From Opisthocomus hoazin (Eukaryota > Chordata > Aves > Opisthocomiformes > Opisthocomidae), in assembly GCF_030867145.1 (NCBI RefSeq), contig NC_134415.1, positions 9,030,417 through 9,094,416 on the forward strand: a stretch of DNA of 64,000 nt, given 5' to 3'. The notes beneath the pieces were generated by a model. That model saw only the letters and a list, made by a program, of their open reading frames with translations, did not search any database and was not told the origin of the DNA. Both the position numbers and the translations under genes were made by a program. Shown here in pieces: positions 10,401 through 23,658 of the stretch; the stretch's first letter is position 1, and each line of letters starts with the position of its first letter.

Positions 10401-13146
10401 GTGGCTCGGCTTTGTTGAAATAGATGGCTGCGACCAGGAAGGTAATTTTTGCTCTCATTCTGCCACACTTACCTGACAGAAAGCGATACCCTGTTAAGCC
10501 AGGAACAGATGAACTTCCCAGCTTGGGTCCTGTGTGATCAGCTGTAACCATCCATGGTGGGGATGTCTGAGGGAGATATTGCCAAACAGAACCGTCGGCG
10601 TGGGTATCGGTTCTGATTTGCGTTCCGAATGATGGAAGGTGTCAAGGTGCCTTGATTCTGCTGACGAGGACTGGCAAATTCTCCAAAAACATTTTCACGA
10701 TTTCGAGCTTCTTGTGATTTTTAAAACAAACACTATTTAGTGAGAGTTTGAGCTTTATAGTCCTTGACAGTCAGGTGAATGATAGATTGTGCTAGCTTTG
10801 TGTATCCTGTTGGAGTTTCATTTGGCTGTTTTTAAAGAAGAGCTATGTTTTAGTTAAATTTCCTCCTTAAATATGTCCTTCTTATTACGTAATTCTACAG
10901 ATAGCAGCAAAATTGCAGTACTGTCCCCTCTTCCATGCCGTTTGTGCACCCGAAGTGCTGAGCAGTGGCAAGGCAGCTGCTGCGGTACGGCTATTGCTAA
11001 TCAATCCAAATAAATTTGAGGAGTGTGTTATGGTTTCTCTCCAGAAGTATCAGCATGAAGTACATAAAAATCTCTTGCTTTTGTAGCTCAGATGAGGTCT
11101 GTAACCATGTGAAAATCTTGATGTTATGTAGAACATCTTATCACTTGATCTCTCAGTAAAATACTCCTTCATTATACGTAAACTGAGAGTTTTTTCATTT
11201 TGTCATGGTACTTTTAATGGCTGTGTGCTTACTTCTTTGAAACTGGCAGGTTCATTCATCATTTTTTTTCCTGCTGTTTCTTCCATTCTTGCCACGGAGT
11301 TTTTACTTAGCTTTCAAACCGTTACAATTCTTCTTTTCCACTCATGCCTGTTTGCCAAGTACCTTGGAAGTTGCACTAACTATTTTGGTATCTTCTCTTG
11401 GAAATGCCACCGGTTGGGAAGAGCCCACGCTTTGCTCTCGGCTTTATTGCTGGTGGGAATCTTTCTAAGCCATCTACCCATGGGATGTCTCGGCCTTTAT
11501 TGGCACCTGCTTTTCCTCATGAAGCATGAAGGTAAAGGATGGTAAAATGCATTCCTGTCTCCAGGCTGCAGTTTGGTTTCATGGTTCAACTCTGTAGAAT
11601 TTGGAATCTACAAATATTAAGAAACAACAACACGGTCCCCCTTCCCCTCCCCTCATCTGCCCCCCCCCCCCAGCAATTGTAAGGCAGCCATGGCACATCA
11701 CCCTTCCTCTCTGGAGCCTTTGGAGCTGTGGTGTGAAAAGCAGCCGTGCCCATGGAGCTTTTGCTAGAGCAGCTGGAAAAGTGACCTCTTGCACAGGGCT
11801 GGTGTGCTCTCCTCCCCGGCCAAGGAGCTGAGGGTGTGGAGAACGATGGAGACCAAGTGAGCGTGTGAAGGATGTAAACGTTTCTCTCTTTTTGCTGGGT
11901 TACAGGGGTCCCATTTTCTGAAAGGAGTCTTCATATTCCAAAGCTTGTAACAGCGCATTGGCTGACCGCTAAAAATGCATGCGCTGTAATCTGCCCCTGG
12001 GTTCGTGACTGGCAGATACATTTCCATCTTTCAAAGACTGAATGTTCATAGCCACGATGGCCTCTTTCTGGGTCCAGTTCTGGCACAATGTGGTGGAGAG
12101 TTCTGATACTCTTTTTTTAAGACTGCAGTCATTAGGACTCTACTTCTGTATACTTTAAATAGTTATGAGTCTTGGATTTAAAAAAACAAACAGACAAAAA
12201 ACCAAACGAAAAACCCAACAGCAAACAATCGTAACTTTAAATGCTGATTTCCAGGCTGCTCTGTGATAGTGGAGTCCAGTTAGTATTTCCATGAACTGCT
12301 GGAATCTTCACCTGCGTCTGTGTAATACACATGAAACTGGAACAGTTGTCTTTGCATGGGAATATTTTAAAGAAATCATTCTTAGTCTGCTAGTGTTAAC
12401 GATAGGCGGGTATTTATATATAGAGAGCAACTACTGCCCTATTGATAAACGTTCTGTGGAACCACTCTGAGGGCAGGAGTCAGCCTCTTGGTACCTCAGC
12501 ACTTCCATTTCCAACTGATTTAAAAAACCAAAAAAGCCACAGGACTCTGCTGCCAGCCTGCCTGGCTGGTGTTCGATGCATCGCGATTGGCGGGAGACCT
12601 ATCGTGAATGGCAACAGTTTGCACCGTGACTTCTCCCAGCTGCGCTGCGGAACAGCGCAGGTGCCGCAGAAGGGCAGGGGGACATGAAGGCTCGGACCCC
12701 GTCACCGGTCGCGGTGATGGTGCCTAAAGCACACCTGCACCCGAGCTGCAGACCCCTACTGCTTTGGCAGGGTGATGTTGGGTGCAGGTTGAGAGGCAGG
12801 TAGAAGCCTGCGGCGCCCGCTGAGCCGGGGCCGGGCTGCTGGCTGCAGCGTGTGCGTGCCCATGTGGCCATGCTGCAGAGCCAGCTGAAGCCCAGGCTGC
12901 CGTGGTGGAGTCGGTGAGTGTTTGCCAAGCGGTTCTGCTGTGACGGGAAATGGGCTGAACGCTGGCTGCAGGACGCGCAGAGCTGCTCGTCCACTCGGCT
13001 TCAGCGTGGCCACATGTCCAAGCGGGGGGAGGAGAGCCAAGCTTGTGCTTGGAGTACGATGGCGACTTACCCTGCCTGATGGCTGGAGATCAGTGAAATC
13101 CAGTTCCCGTATGACCCCTCTTTGGATTGACTATGAAGCTACTGCA
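7468..13146. other. Intergenic sequence with GC-richer patches
   Basis: No gene recognised. GC- and CpG-richer patches occur at about 7.9-8.4 kb and 12.5-13.1 kb, giving overlapping open frames on several strands with low-complexity content. These are best explained by composition. Also present are an interrupted A-tract near 9190-9208, a run of twelve C at 11660-11671 and an A/C-rich simple stretch near 12180-12225. A T-rich hydrophobic frame at 11225-11545 has no homologue I know. Confidence 0.5.
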
Positions 13147-13269
13147 CAAAATTGTCAGCACAAAAAGCAGATTGCTTTCTTCTAATAGTTTGCATCAATT
13201 TTATTCTTGATTCTTCGGATTCCTGACTAGCTGCTGCCACAGAGTAGCAGCAGCCATCTGACAATTTTG
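13147..13269. repeat. Inverted repeat with nested hairpin
   Basis: A perfect 12-bp inverted repeat has arms CAAAATTGTCAG (13147-13158) and CTGACAATTTTG (13258-13269), separated by 99 bp. Just inside the right arm is a second hairpin, GCTGCTGC (13230-13237) pairing with GCAGCAGC (13247-13254) across a 9-base loop. It may be a degraded MITE-like end pair or chance. No transposase or clear target duplication is visible. Confidence 0.5.
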
Positions 13270-16200
13270 CCTGCAGAAGCAGCTAGTGTAGCACAGCGTG
13301 GAGAGACACCACTGCTTAAAGGCAGCTGGATAACCACGCGACAGTGCACCTGAGAGATGTCTTACCAGCCTGCAATTTGTGTTCCAATCTGAGCCCCCAA
13401 AAAGACCTTTTAAAACCAATGAATATGACTCATCAATTCAATACTCATGGATGACGTAGTCTTTGTAATCTTCTGATCCTTTAATCAAAACTCGAATGTT
13501 GGGTGAATTCCAGTTTGTAGTAGAAACTTGATCCATCGTAGAACGCAACTGGCCTGGCTTTCAAATACATTCTGCTGGTAGAGAGTAACCATGCTGCCTT
13601 TTCACAGTGAAATGAAACACTGCTGAACGCAGGCCCCAGTTCTTCTGCAGAAGCCAGGCACGCTGTACTGTAGATTGTGTTCTATCAGCCAGAGAAACTC
13701 CGGCTGATTCCAAAATTTGAAATCTGCTGTGTGCTTTGTTTTAATTCTAGAACGCACGAGTAGTGGATGTTAGATTACTAGAAAGAAAGCATAGCCGAGC
13801 GTGTTGTATTTCCAAAGGCACGACAATTTTAAGAAGTTGTTGATGGAAAAAAATGATGTATGAGCATTAAATATTTCCTGCTTTCAGGCACATAACTGGA
13901 CAGTATTTATGTGAGCAGATAGATACTGTGTACGCACAGATTGGATTTTTTCCCATAAATATGTATTTAGCAGGTGTGCCATTCTACAAGCACAGGCTTA
14001 CGCTCTGTAAAGGAGGGCTAGAGAAGCACAGTGCAGTTAATCACCAATGCTTGTGGGGATCAGCATGAATATTCTTGAGCAAGAGTAAGAATTCTATATT
14101 CAGCTTGAGAGTTTATGGCTTTTATGTGCTATGCCTTTAGAGTAGAGCTAAGCACCGCTTGTGAGTCTTCACACCCTTTGTGGGGACTGGATTGTTTGTT
14201 GCTTGTGAAATAGAGAATACCAGCCTCTCCTGCGACAGAAATGTTGATTAGGATGATTTATTTTTCCACTGGAGTGTGAACTCAGTCTTTCCACATTTGA
14301 TTGTGTAGAGGATCCAAGTGCCATACAAGAAATGGATAATTAACAAGAGATGCCATTCATATGGGAAGAACAACTTTGTCGATGCTTTAATTATCAAGGT
14401 CCTTACGGAAGAATTTTGATCATCCATCAACCACAAAGATTTGGTTTCCACTGCCAGCAACTCTGTTTTGTTTCCTTCATCATCCTTGATCTTGCAATGA
14501 GTACTGCAAATTTACAGGATGCACTACATTGTCAGGTACACGTTTGCAAAACTGCTTCAGAGAAATCACCATCAGAGGGTAAGCAAGCAAACAAACAAAT
14601 AAACATACCATGCGTGTGGAGGTTGGATAAACAGTTTGGATCTTTTTCTAGCTGGCTAGAAATAAAGGTTTTGAGATAGCCATAGACAAACTGTGAACAG
14701 AGGCATCCTTTGAACACTCTTCCACAGGTATCTGCTGAATGGTGTTATCTGCACCCCTTTATTGTAGTAGTTATTTTAGTAGTTATTTCAGAAAAATAAT
14801 AAAAAACTATTTTAGTAGTTATTTCAGGAAAATGCAATTTGAAGTCTGTTTCCAAACCTTCTCTTTTTGAGAGTGCATATTTTAATTTCCATGTGTGTTG
14901 TTATCGTAACAGTTTAGTAGGTTCTTTGCGTACAGTTTAAAATTGCTTAAATTTTCTGTGTTTCTTAAAATTGGGCATATACGTGTCAACTGCAGCACCA
15001 TGTCTTACCATGGAATTATGCAAAAGCTTGCCCTGCAGGTTTACTGTTCATTAATGAAGACATACTCTTGGAGTTTCAAGATTAATTGATTTACTTCTAA
15101 TAACTAACAAGGTACTGAGTTGGCTCAGATCACGTTCAGATTTATATTCTTTTTTGACTGCTTCTAATACCATTTTTCTGATTTTCACTGCACTGTGGTA
15201 ATCCTGTTGAAAGCACTGGGATGTTGTTGGTAAGGTCTGTCCACTGGAAGCACAACTTTTGGGGCTTCTCTGCACCGTTGCCTCCAGAATTTTGCCTTTC
15301 TTTACTGTTGCCTACTCAAAATGCGATACCTTTAGTACAGAATTAACACTGACATCAGGGAGGGAGATGCTCTTGTACGAGGTGAGGCGAGGCTTGCCAA
15401 ATGCTGATTTTGACTGCACTAATGCACAGTGGGTTGTGCAAAGTGGAAGCCTGCCAGCGACCTACTGGGGCTGTTCGTGCCTGGAAGCCGGTGCTGCTGT
15501 TGCCTGGCCGTGTCCCCAGCCCCAGCGCTCGTCCCTGCTGGCACCAGTGCTCGCGGCTGCGGGGAGCTGCTCATGGATCTCATGTGGCTGCGGAACAAAC
15601 CCTCTCCCTGCCCTGCCTGGGAAGCCAAAGCAGTGAAAAAAGTAACCCAATCTTGTTTTCCTAGCCAGCTGCTTACTGTGAATTTAAGAATGTCCAAGAG
15701 TCATGCACGGGGAAAGGTGGGCAAGGTGTAAGGACTACTTTTACTTGGTGGGAGTGAGCGTCAGCTTAAATACGTGTTAAAGCGTAGCTCAGGTGGCTTG
15801 CTAGATGGCAGGCATGACTCCACGGTAGTTAAGGTTATGAATGTGGGAGGTAGGGCAAAAGAAGCAGTCGTCTTTTAAGCTGGAAAACATAATGCTCCTG
15901 ATAGGACACCTAACTCACCCTGCAAATGTTCGTGTTCCTGGTTTGCTGGTGATGTTTAAACTATTCAGGAATGCTTGCTCGAAAGGTGTGATAATGAATT
16001 CTGGCTGAAAATGTAACGAGCTGTACGCTTTTCTTTGGCTAAAAGGGTAATTGACTTAAACTGATCCTTACTGCTCGAGTTTGTTTATTCAGTATTGAAC
16101 CACTGACATCTAAGGACTGCGCTTCAAGTTATGGCATTGCAGTGAATTAAGAAGCACAGTAAAAATACCTGTGGGAGATATAAAGTATAACAGCAAGAAG

Positions 16201-18510
16201 CACCGTGTAAACAAATACTTTAGGCACTCCAAGCTTTGTTGCATTCTGCTTATTCTAAGCACTGAAAATTAAAGAATCGCTGAACTATTTGAAGGAGTAA
16301 ACACAGCAAGAGATGCAAAATGAGAGTGCATGAGCATAGCGATTTTCGCAAGAGCAGGAACATGAACAGCAGCCACATTTCCGTGAGGACAGCTACGTCC
16401 TTCCCGAACGCCGCACACTACTCCATGGCCCTTGTCATCACAGCTGCATCGTGGCTTGGTGAGCAATCGAACACCCACCACCCTGCTCAGCTGCAGAGGG
16501 GCTCTGCGTTACACAGCAGTGTAACAAAACTGCCCTGCGCAGTGCAGAGAAGCTGTGCCAAGGCCAGTGCTGCTTTCCTGGTGCAGCTGTGGCTGCACCC
16601 AGGGGTTTGTCTCCCACAGCTGTGTCAAGGAGGAGCCCACCTTCTCCTGCCCATCTGGCAGAAACAGGCCCGCAGGAGCCTGTAGATCAAATGGGAAATC
16701 AAAGACATACCTTCATTTTTTTACAGTCAGGGTGATTACCTGCTGAACGAATCACAACGTGCTAAAATAGTAAGGATTTTCTAACATATAACTAATATCC
16801 TGAGCGATATCAATCTTTTCATCTGCAATTGCTGTGCAAGAATCACGGAGTGAAAGCTCTGTTGTGCTATAGAGAAGTCAGACAATATGGTCAAAGTCTG
16901 AAACTTGTAACTGGGATGGTGCATTGCAGTGGCTCTGTCAACACTTTGCCTGATTTTAGGCAAGAACTTGTTCCCTTTTTTGCTTATTTCATCTTAATAG
17001 TACTTATCTTTGGCTACGCTAATGGACTATTAACTAAAAATATATCCCGGCTCACTTGCCATAAGTGAACCAAAAGCTCCCTACCATGGAGACAAATCTC
17101 ATGAATTTCATCTGCAGAATAACTTGCTAGGAACCATGAGAATGAGCCCTAAACAGTGTACTTTGGAGCACAGTACACAGCCGGTCATCTCGCACAGCTT
17201 CCCCTCACTCTCTCCCGCAGCAGCAGGAAAGGGAGGCAGGCACAAATGGTTTAAAAAAAAAAAAAAAAATTGAAATAACTAAACCTCCTGCAAGTCCAGG
17301 TCACTGACATTTGAATCTGTTCATGCCTAAATGGTACTCTGTTCGGGTCTTATCAGCGTATGACAGGAAGGGTCCATCAATGTCACCTACAGCGCAGGAA
17401 GGAAGGAAAAATTCTTAGAGGGAGGGGACAGAGGTTGAAAGCACGGGGAGGACCAGCTCTAGTTTGAATTTGCACCTGGACAGCAGAGGAAACGTGGGGT
17501 GCTGCAAGGGGCCTCCTTCCCCAAGCCAGCGTTTGCTGCCCTTCCCGATGCTGCTGAGGGCTAGAAGGATGGTTCTCAGCAGGTTTGTGTCTTACTGCCT
17601 GGGTCTGATGAGGAGCAAGCCCTCCTCCTCCTCATTGCACAGAGGGTCGCATAGGGGATACTGAGGAGGTGGAACTGAAGGCAGGCTCAGGGGAAGAGGG
17701 AGATGACAGAGGGGTTGTACCCAGCCTGGTCGCCGGGCCCTGCACCCCGTTGTCCTAGTCTCCTCCTAGCCGCACAGGGCTGGCTGGAGCAGGGGGTATC
17801 TCCCTTTCAGCCGTTTCTTTGCCACAGAAATGCACCGAAGTAGAACTGTGAGGCTAAAGTTGGAATACAGACAGGGCCTAGAGTGAAGCTCTACAACTGC
17901 TCCCAGCTCTATTGCTTAAAATACAGCCCCGCACAACAGATCCCTCCTACACCCCTTGTAAACCATCGGTCCGTGGCCCTGAATCCTGCTGTCCCCTTTC
18001 CTGTAGTTTCATCTTCTTCATACCACTGTTGGGTTTGAGCTCTTTCTTCCCCCAGCCTAGAGCTTCCCCTGGCGTGTGGTCCTGTGCTGCTGGCACAGCT
18101 GAGAGCCTGGGCAGCTCTGCTGGGAGAGAGGTGGTTTTACAGCACAGCAACGTTACCGCAGACATCCTCTGTTCTTCTGGAGCTGCGTGCATCGGCATAG
18201 AAGGGTAAGTGCAGGCACCTTCCTTTGATGCTCCCCGACCCTACTGCAGAACCTGAACATTGTGTTAGCATGAGGGATAGCATGATTTTTTTTGGCCTCC
18301 CAGCCAGCCATGCAAGGCAAGAGCCATGCAGCACTTTCTGGCAGATCCGTGTTGTTCACGCAGGTTTCAGCTGAATGCGAAACATTCACACTGCCGCTGT
18401 GTGAAACGAGCCTGCCTGGGAGAGCGCACGCTGACACTGGCTTCAGGTGGCAAAAAGGCTGCCTTGGTTGTGAGTGTAAGTGTGTGCTGTCCTGTCCATG
18501 AGTTGCAGTT
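13270..18510. other. Intergenic sequence with several GC-richer patches
   Basis: GC-richer blocks at about 15.42-15.62, 16.3-16.7 and 17.4-18.5 kb are separated by AT-rich DNA. The open frames in them overlap one another on both strands, with Cys/Ser/Pro-rich translations and no recognisable domains. I treat them as composition artefacts. A run of A with 17 or more bases lies near 17253-17270. Confidence 0.45.
14772..14827. repeat. Short direct repeat, 36-bp period
   Basis: The 20-mer TATTTTAGTAGTTATTTCAG occurs at 14772-14791 and again at 14808-14827. Similar A-rich sequence follows each copy. This is a local duplication of about 36 bp. Confidence 0.9.
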
Positions 18511-21500
18511 CGGGCACCTAATTTAGGAACGTAGCTGTGCTAGGTTGTGTGTATGCGCTGTGGAAACAAAAATCCTTCCTCAGAGAGGGATTCAGGGCAG
18601 CAGCTGAACTGCTTTTCCATTCGACGCCATAAAAAAGACACACTAAAAGCTCTGACCAAATAATTGTTATAGAAGTTCCACACAACATTAACTGGTCTGG
18701 TAAATGCCTACATATGCTTTCTTCTACATGCAGCTGTAAGGCCTGTGTTTCTTTACAGCTTCTAGAATCTGTTTTGAACCTTTTAGTGGACTGTGGCATA
18801 CAGAATGGAAAATTAAAACTTTTGATTTATGTGTTGCTGCTTTGCCACTTTTGGCCACAGTAGAACACTTACGAATGCGAGATGATAACAAATATTTAGT
18901 TGCACAAGTAACTGAGATGGTTATGTCTGGGAGCAGAGGGAATGGGTAATTCATCATTCTAATAGTTTCTATGTGCTGGAAGAGACTCTGTGGTTTTGTA
19001 GCAGAGAAGTAAATAGAGAGGCACTCCCAGGCTGCAAAGACCGGATAAAAACTGAGCTGCTGCAAAACAAGTTTACATGAGCATTGCCAGCATTATGGAC
19101 ACACTAGGAGTTATCAAAATAACAAATGCAGTAAGAACAACCAAACCTGTGTGCATGAAAAATATTTGGGATACACACATTGCTGTGTCTAAACTGCGTG
19201 GGGCCAGTTTTTCAATCTTTTCTTTTTTTCAAAAGTTTTAGCAAATATTCTAAGTCTTGAAAATCTGTGCAGTACATGGATTAGCTTGGGACTTGTCAAA
19301 AAATGTCCGAAGGCAATGCAGTCTTGATGAGCAACTTTGGGAAAAAAAGCAGAGCAAGGCTTTCATGGCTTTTAAGCTCAGAAGAGATTATTAAAATCAT
19401 CACCTACTCTTCTACAGGCTGTAGAACCTTATCAGTTAATTCTGCATAATACTTTTACCTCCTATTTAAATTGCAACATATTTCTAAGAAAGTCATGTAG
19501 GCTGCAGGATTAAAATCTCTGTCTTTAGCTGGTGCTCAATTTTGTTTTAGAAATACAGAGAGCTATAGATGATATGATTCCTCTTACGTGCTTGCAGACA
19601 CCACCACAGTTGAAAAGCTCTGGCTAAACTTGTCCCCTCCCTGAATCATGCAATTCAGTTCTGTGATTTGTTCTTTGTGAGCTGTGCTCTGATAGTAAGG
19701 TAGGACCAGGAAAGAACACCAGGGACATTTCTTGCTGCCTTTCTCAGTCATCAGAACCTGTTCAGTGTCATGCTTTGAATAATATTTATAAAGATATAAG
19801 GAGAGAAAAAGCAGTTATAGGCAGACTTCACTTAAAAAAGTTTACTGAGAGGGAAAACTTAATATGCTTAAATTAACTTTTGAGAGCTAAAGTAATCTGA
19901 TTTTTCGTTAAGAATTTAGATTTGCAGGGGCTTTGCACTATGCAATTGTTCATCAGTAGGTGGAAAGGCAAAGATATGGTATAAAATCCAGGCACATCTA
20001 AAGCTCTGTCTTGATAACTGCATTGCTGTGATTGTGTTGTCTGTAGCAAATTTTGAAGGCCAGGCATCTTTAGTGTCCAAGCCTGTTTCTATAGTACTAT
20101 ATATTTAAACTGGCTAACAGTGAGTCAGACAGAGAGCCCGCACTTTGACTAGTTATTCATGAAAAAATAATCTTGTAAAAAATCACTAATTTGTTTCTAC
20201 CTGTACTGTCAGAACAGAAAAAAGTTATAATCTGTCTGCAGGTTGATTATCTTAAAAATATATTATTAATCTGTTTTATTTATTTATCTGCAGCATATTA
20301 GGTCTTCTGGCTTCCTATGATGTTTCTGATTTTAGTGTTTGGTTGTGGTTTATTTAATGCAGAAAATGAGAGGCTAAAAGTGCTGAATATTCTGCCTGAG
20401 AACCTTGGCATGCCTCTTCTCATATACCCCTTTGGAAAGCTTGCAGGGTACAGTTTGGCAGTTGGTCAGACTTCACTTTCTGTGGTATTCAAGCAGTTCA
20501 GGAAAATGACTCTGAAGGCTAACTGGAGGGGATTTAGTATCCAAGCTGGATCCGTAGCCAGCCACCTTCTCAATTTTAGAGAAGCATGGTTGTTGCTTCA
20601 GTATGGGACAGCTTACTATTTCTAATCAAAGTGATATCTAGTATGATTTTGAAACCAGTCACCAAAAATACTCTTACTATAAGCAAAGTATAATAATGTA
20701 TTTTTCAGCATGTACTAATACATATGTGTACAGCTGACCATTCAGAAACAAAGCTGGTAAAAGCTAAATATCAATAAAATTTGCAGGTAGAATTTAAACT
20801 GGAATAATGATTAAGTATTTCTATGGAATGGGAGAACAAAAGAGGCAATCTGAAACAGTAATTGGTATAAAAATACTAAAGATCTGTAGGCAGAAATTTT
20901 ATACAGGTATATGAAATTTCAGAGTGACATCCCTAGAAGGTACATTTTGAAAGTGGAAACGTACACTTTGAAAGTCATATTACCTAGATAGAATCACTAA
21001 GATATTACAGGGCTGTTAGAAAGTCCAAGAAGGAAAGAAACAGGACAGTCAAATATCTTAATCACATCAGTCATTTAAATAGGCTCAGACTTCAATTCCC
21101 TTTAGGCTGTTAATTGCATATCCACCTGATATCCAGTTCTGAAATTAGACCTTTGTGTTCTTGATAAACTGGTTATTTAAATACTGCATAATATTACTGA
21201 AGGAACTAGGGCTGCTTTGCATCCAAAGGTTTCTTTTAACTGGATTAAATTTCCTTCCATTAAAATGAAAGAAAAGAGTACGTCTCCAATAGATGAAAAT
21301 TTTCTCTTTGTCAGTATTCACCCTTTCTCAGGCTAGCAAAAAAAGACCAAAAAATGTTGTCATTCACCTGACTCTGGGGATCTCTTGAAAAGATCTTTTA
21401 ATCTCCTGCAGCTTGTTCTCAGGGTGCTGCTCTGCCCCGGGTGGCTGCAGAGCCCCCTCTGAGCCCGCACTGGTGGGGCAGCAGGCACAGCCAACGCTGC

Positions 21501-23616
21501 GAGGGGTGGTGTAGAATCAAGGTTGTTTTTTGAGATGGTTTAAATGTCATCACAAATTCAAGTGTTTGTGTAGGCATGACTGTTACACAGGATTTACCTA
21601 TCTGGGTTCCAGCACCTTCGTAAAGATTGCCGGAAGTCTAAATAGCATATATTTATTGTGATCCTTTTAAGTGTGTCTTTCTGTTGTTATAGGGTCAATG
21701 TGAAATAATGTATTTTCTTTTAAGAAAAGTTAGCAAATTGCATGTGAACATGAGAAAAAGAAGAATGCTACTTGAGACAAACACAGAAGCAGTCATGGAC
21801 AAGGACATAATTAAGTGTATTAGTTTCCAAGTCTGGATTTCTTTAAAATAATTAAGACGCCTGTCGTCATCTCTACAGTGGATTCTGTTCTCTCATAATT
21901 ACCCAGGGAAGGTATTTGTAAACTCAGAGATGTATAGTGAATTTCTTTCCTCTTGAAATTTTTAGTTTGAAAACATAGATACAGCATGAGAGATTAATAG
22001 TTTCAACATCTACAATTATTTAGAAAAATAGGGTCAAGTTACACTTGTTCATATCGCTGGCTGTCTTTAGCTTAACACTGTTTCAAGATAACGTTGAACT
22101 TTTTGGACTAAAAATATCCACTATAGCTGACAACTAAATGGAATCAAACCTATAAGGTGGTTTTATGTAACACCAAAAGGGAAAGAAAAGCCAATAGACC
22201 CAGACCGAGAAGGAAACTTTCCATCAGTGAGCACAGCAGACTTTTAGATTTCAGGTCTTAAGTTTATGTTTACTGCCATCCCTAAATACATACATGAGTG
22301 TCTGGAGAATATTACCTGTCAGGAGGCACACAAATATACAAGCCTTCTGGCCACCTAAAGGAAATTTTATAGCTTTTTACTTAACCAGAGCTCTCTCTGG
22401 GGGAGGGCCAGAGCACAGCTCAGAGCTACACTTCAGCTGTAGTTTTTGGATCTGTGACTGGGCTATGTAAGCTCATATGTCTTAAAATTCATGTTAAAGA
22501 AAAGTGGGAAATTCACAAGGGTAGGAAAGAAACAGAACGTATTTGTTGAGCAGAAGCCAGCATGTACAGTGTAATGGTGTTTATTTTGAGACAAAAATGC
22601 AGTAACCATCTGTACAATGAAACTCATTCTGCAAGCAAAATATGTGTTCAGATCTAAGTTTCTGTGATTTCCTTGTCCTCTGATATTATCTAACCTTTTA
22701 TGCACTTTTTTATCTCCTACTGTTTTTGTGTTTCTCTAGCCCTGTTTCTTACTGTGGTGTAGGATTCAATGGTCAAACAAGACACAGTATCATGCCTTCC
22801 CATTGTCAAATGCCTTTTGCTTCAAGGACTACTTAGGCATTGAGCTCTACTGTTTCTTCTTATGATGCAAACCCTAAGAACATGAGAGTTTGTTGGGGCA
22901 AAGAAGTTTCTCCTGGCTTGGCTGTTAAGCATTACATAATTTCATCGCCTGTATAAACTGTTTTTCAAATTTGACCTTTGATCAAATAGAGCTACTACTT
23001 ACCTAACTCATACAACTGTTTTGTTCTTTGCAGTGGTTTTCCCTAGGATAACATCTTAAGAGATTAGTGTTATTTTCAAATGCTTTGATGTTCTGGGCTC
23101 TCATCTGATCCTCTGAAATTAATCTCCAGGAGTCAGGGGCTGATACAAAAAGATCCATTTCTCATTCCAAGTGCATGGCACACTCACTCCCTTAAATCAA
23201 TGCTTGTATGTAAAAAGTGTCAAACCCATTCAGAGCAATTGCATGTGCTATTCATCCTACAGAGAGAGGAGGAGAGTTAATTCTCTCAAATGAACTCAAG
23301 AAGACAAATATTAGACAGGAGCTTATTGCTTATCTTGGAGGCGTTTGGATACTACAGTGTTGAGGAGAAATACTATATAAAATAGGAAAGGTTACTCAGA
23401 ACTTGCAAGGCAGCACTGAAGTATCTGAATTAACTCTTCCAGAGAAGAGCGTTTTCCTAGGATCAGGCCTTGGTGCATTAGATTCTATAACACACAAAGC
23501 GAAGGCATTTACTCCCATGCCTACTGTTATTAAATACAACCACATGACTATATTGATACGTTGCTTTCCATTGGCGCTGATGCATAAGCACATAAGCCCA
23601 AGGCAGAAACATCAAG

Positions 23617-23658
23617 TGATTTCTTACAATGTTTACGTATACCTGATTTCTTACAATG
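23617..23658. repeat. Short direct repeat, 27-bp period
   Basis: The 15-mer TGATTTCTTACAATG is present at 23617-23631 and 23644-23658. Confidence 0.9.

Noticed and set aside
11225..11545. 106-codon hydrophobic + strand open frame resembling a membrane protein
   Set aside because: T-rich DNA read in this frame automatically gives Phe/Leu-rich peptides. There is no known family and no splice context.
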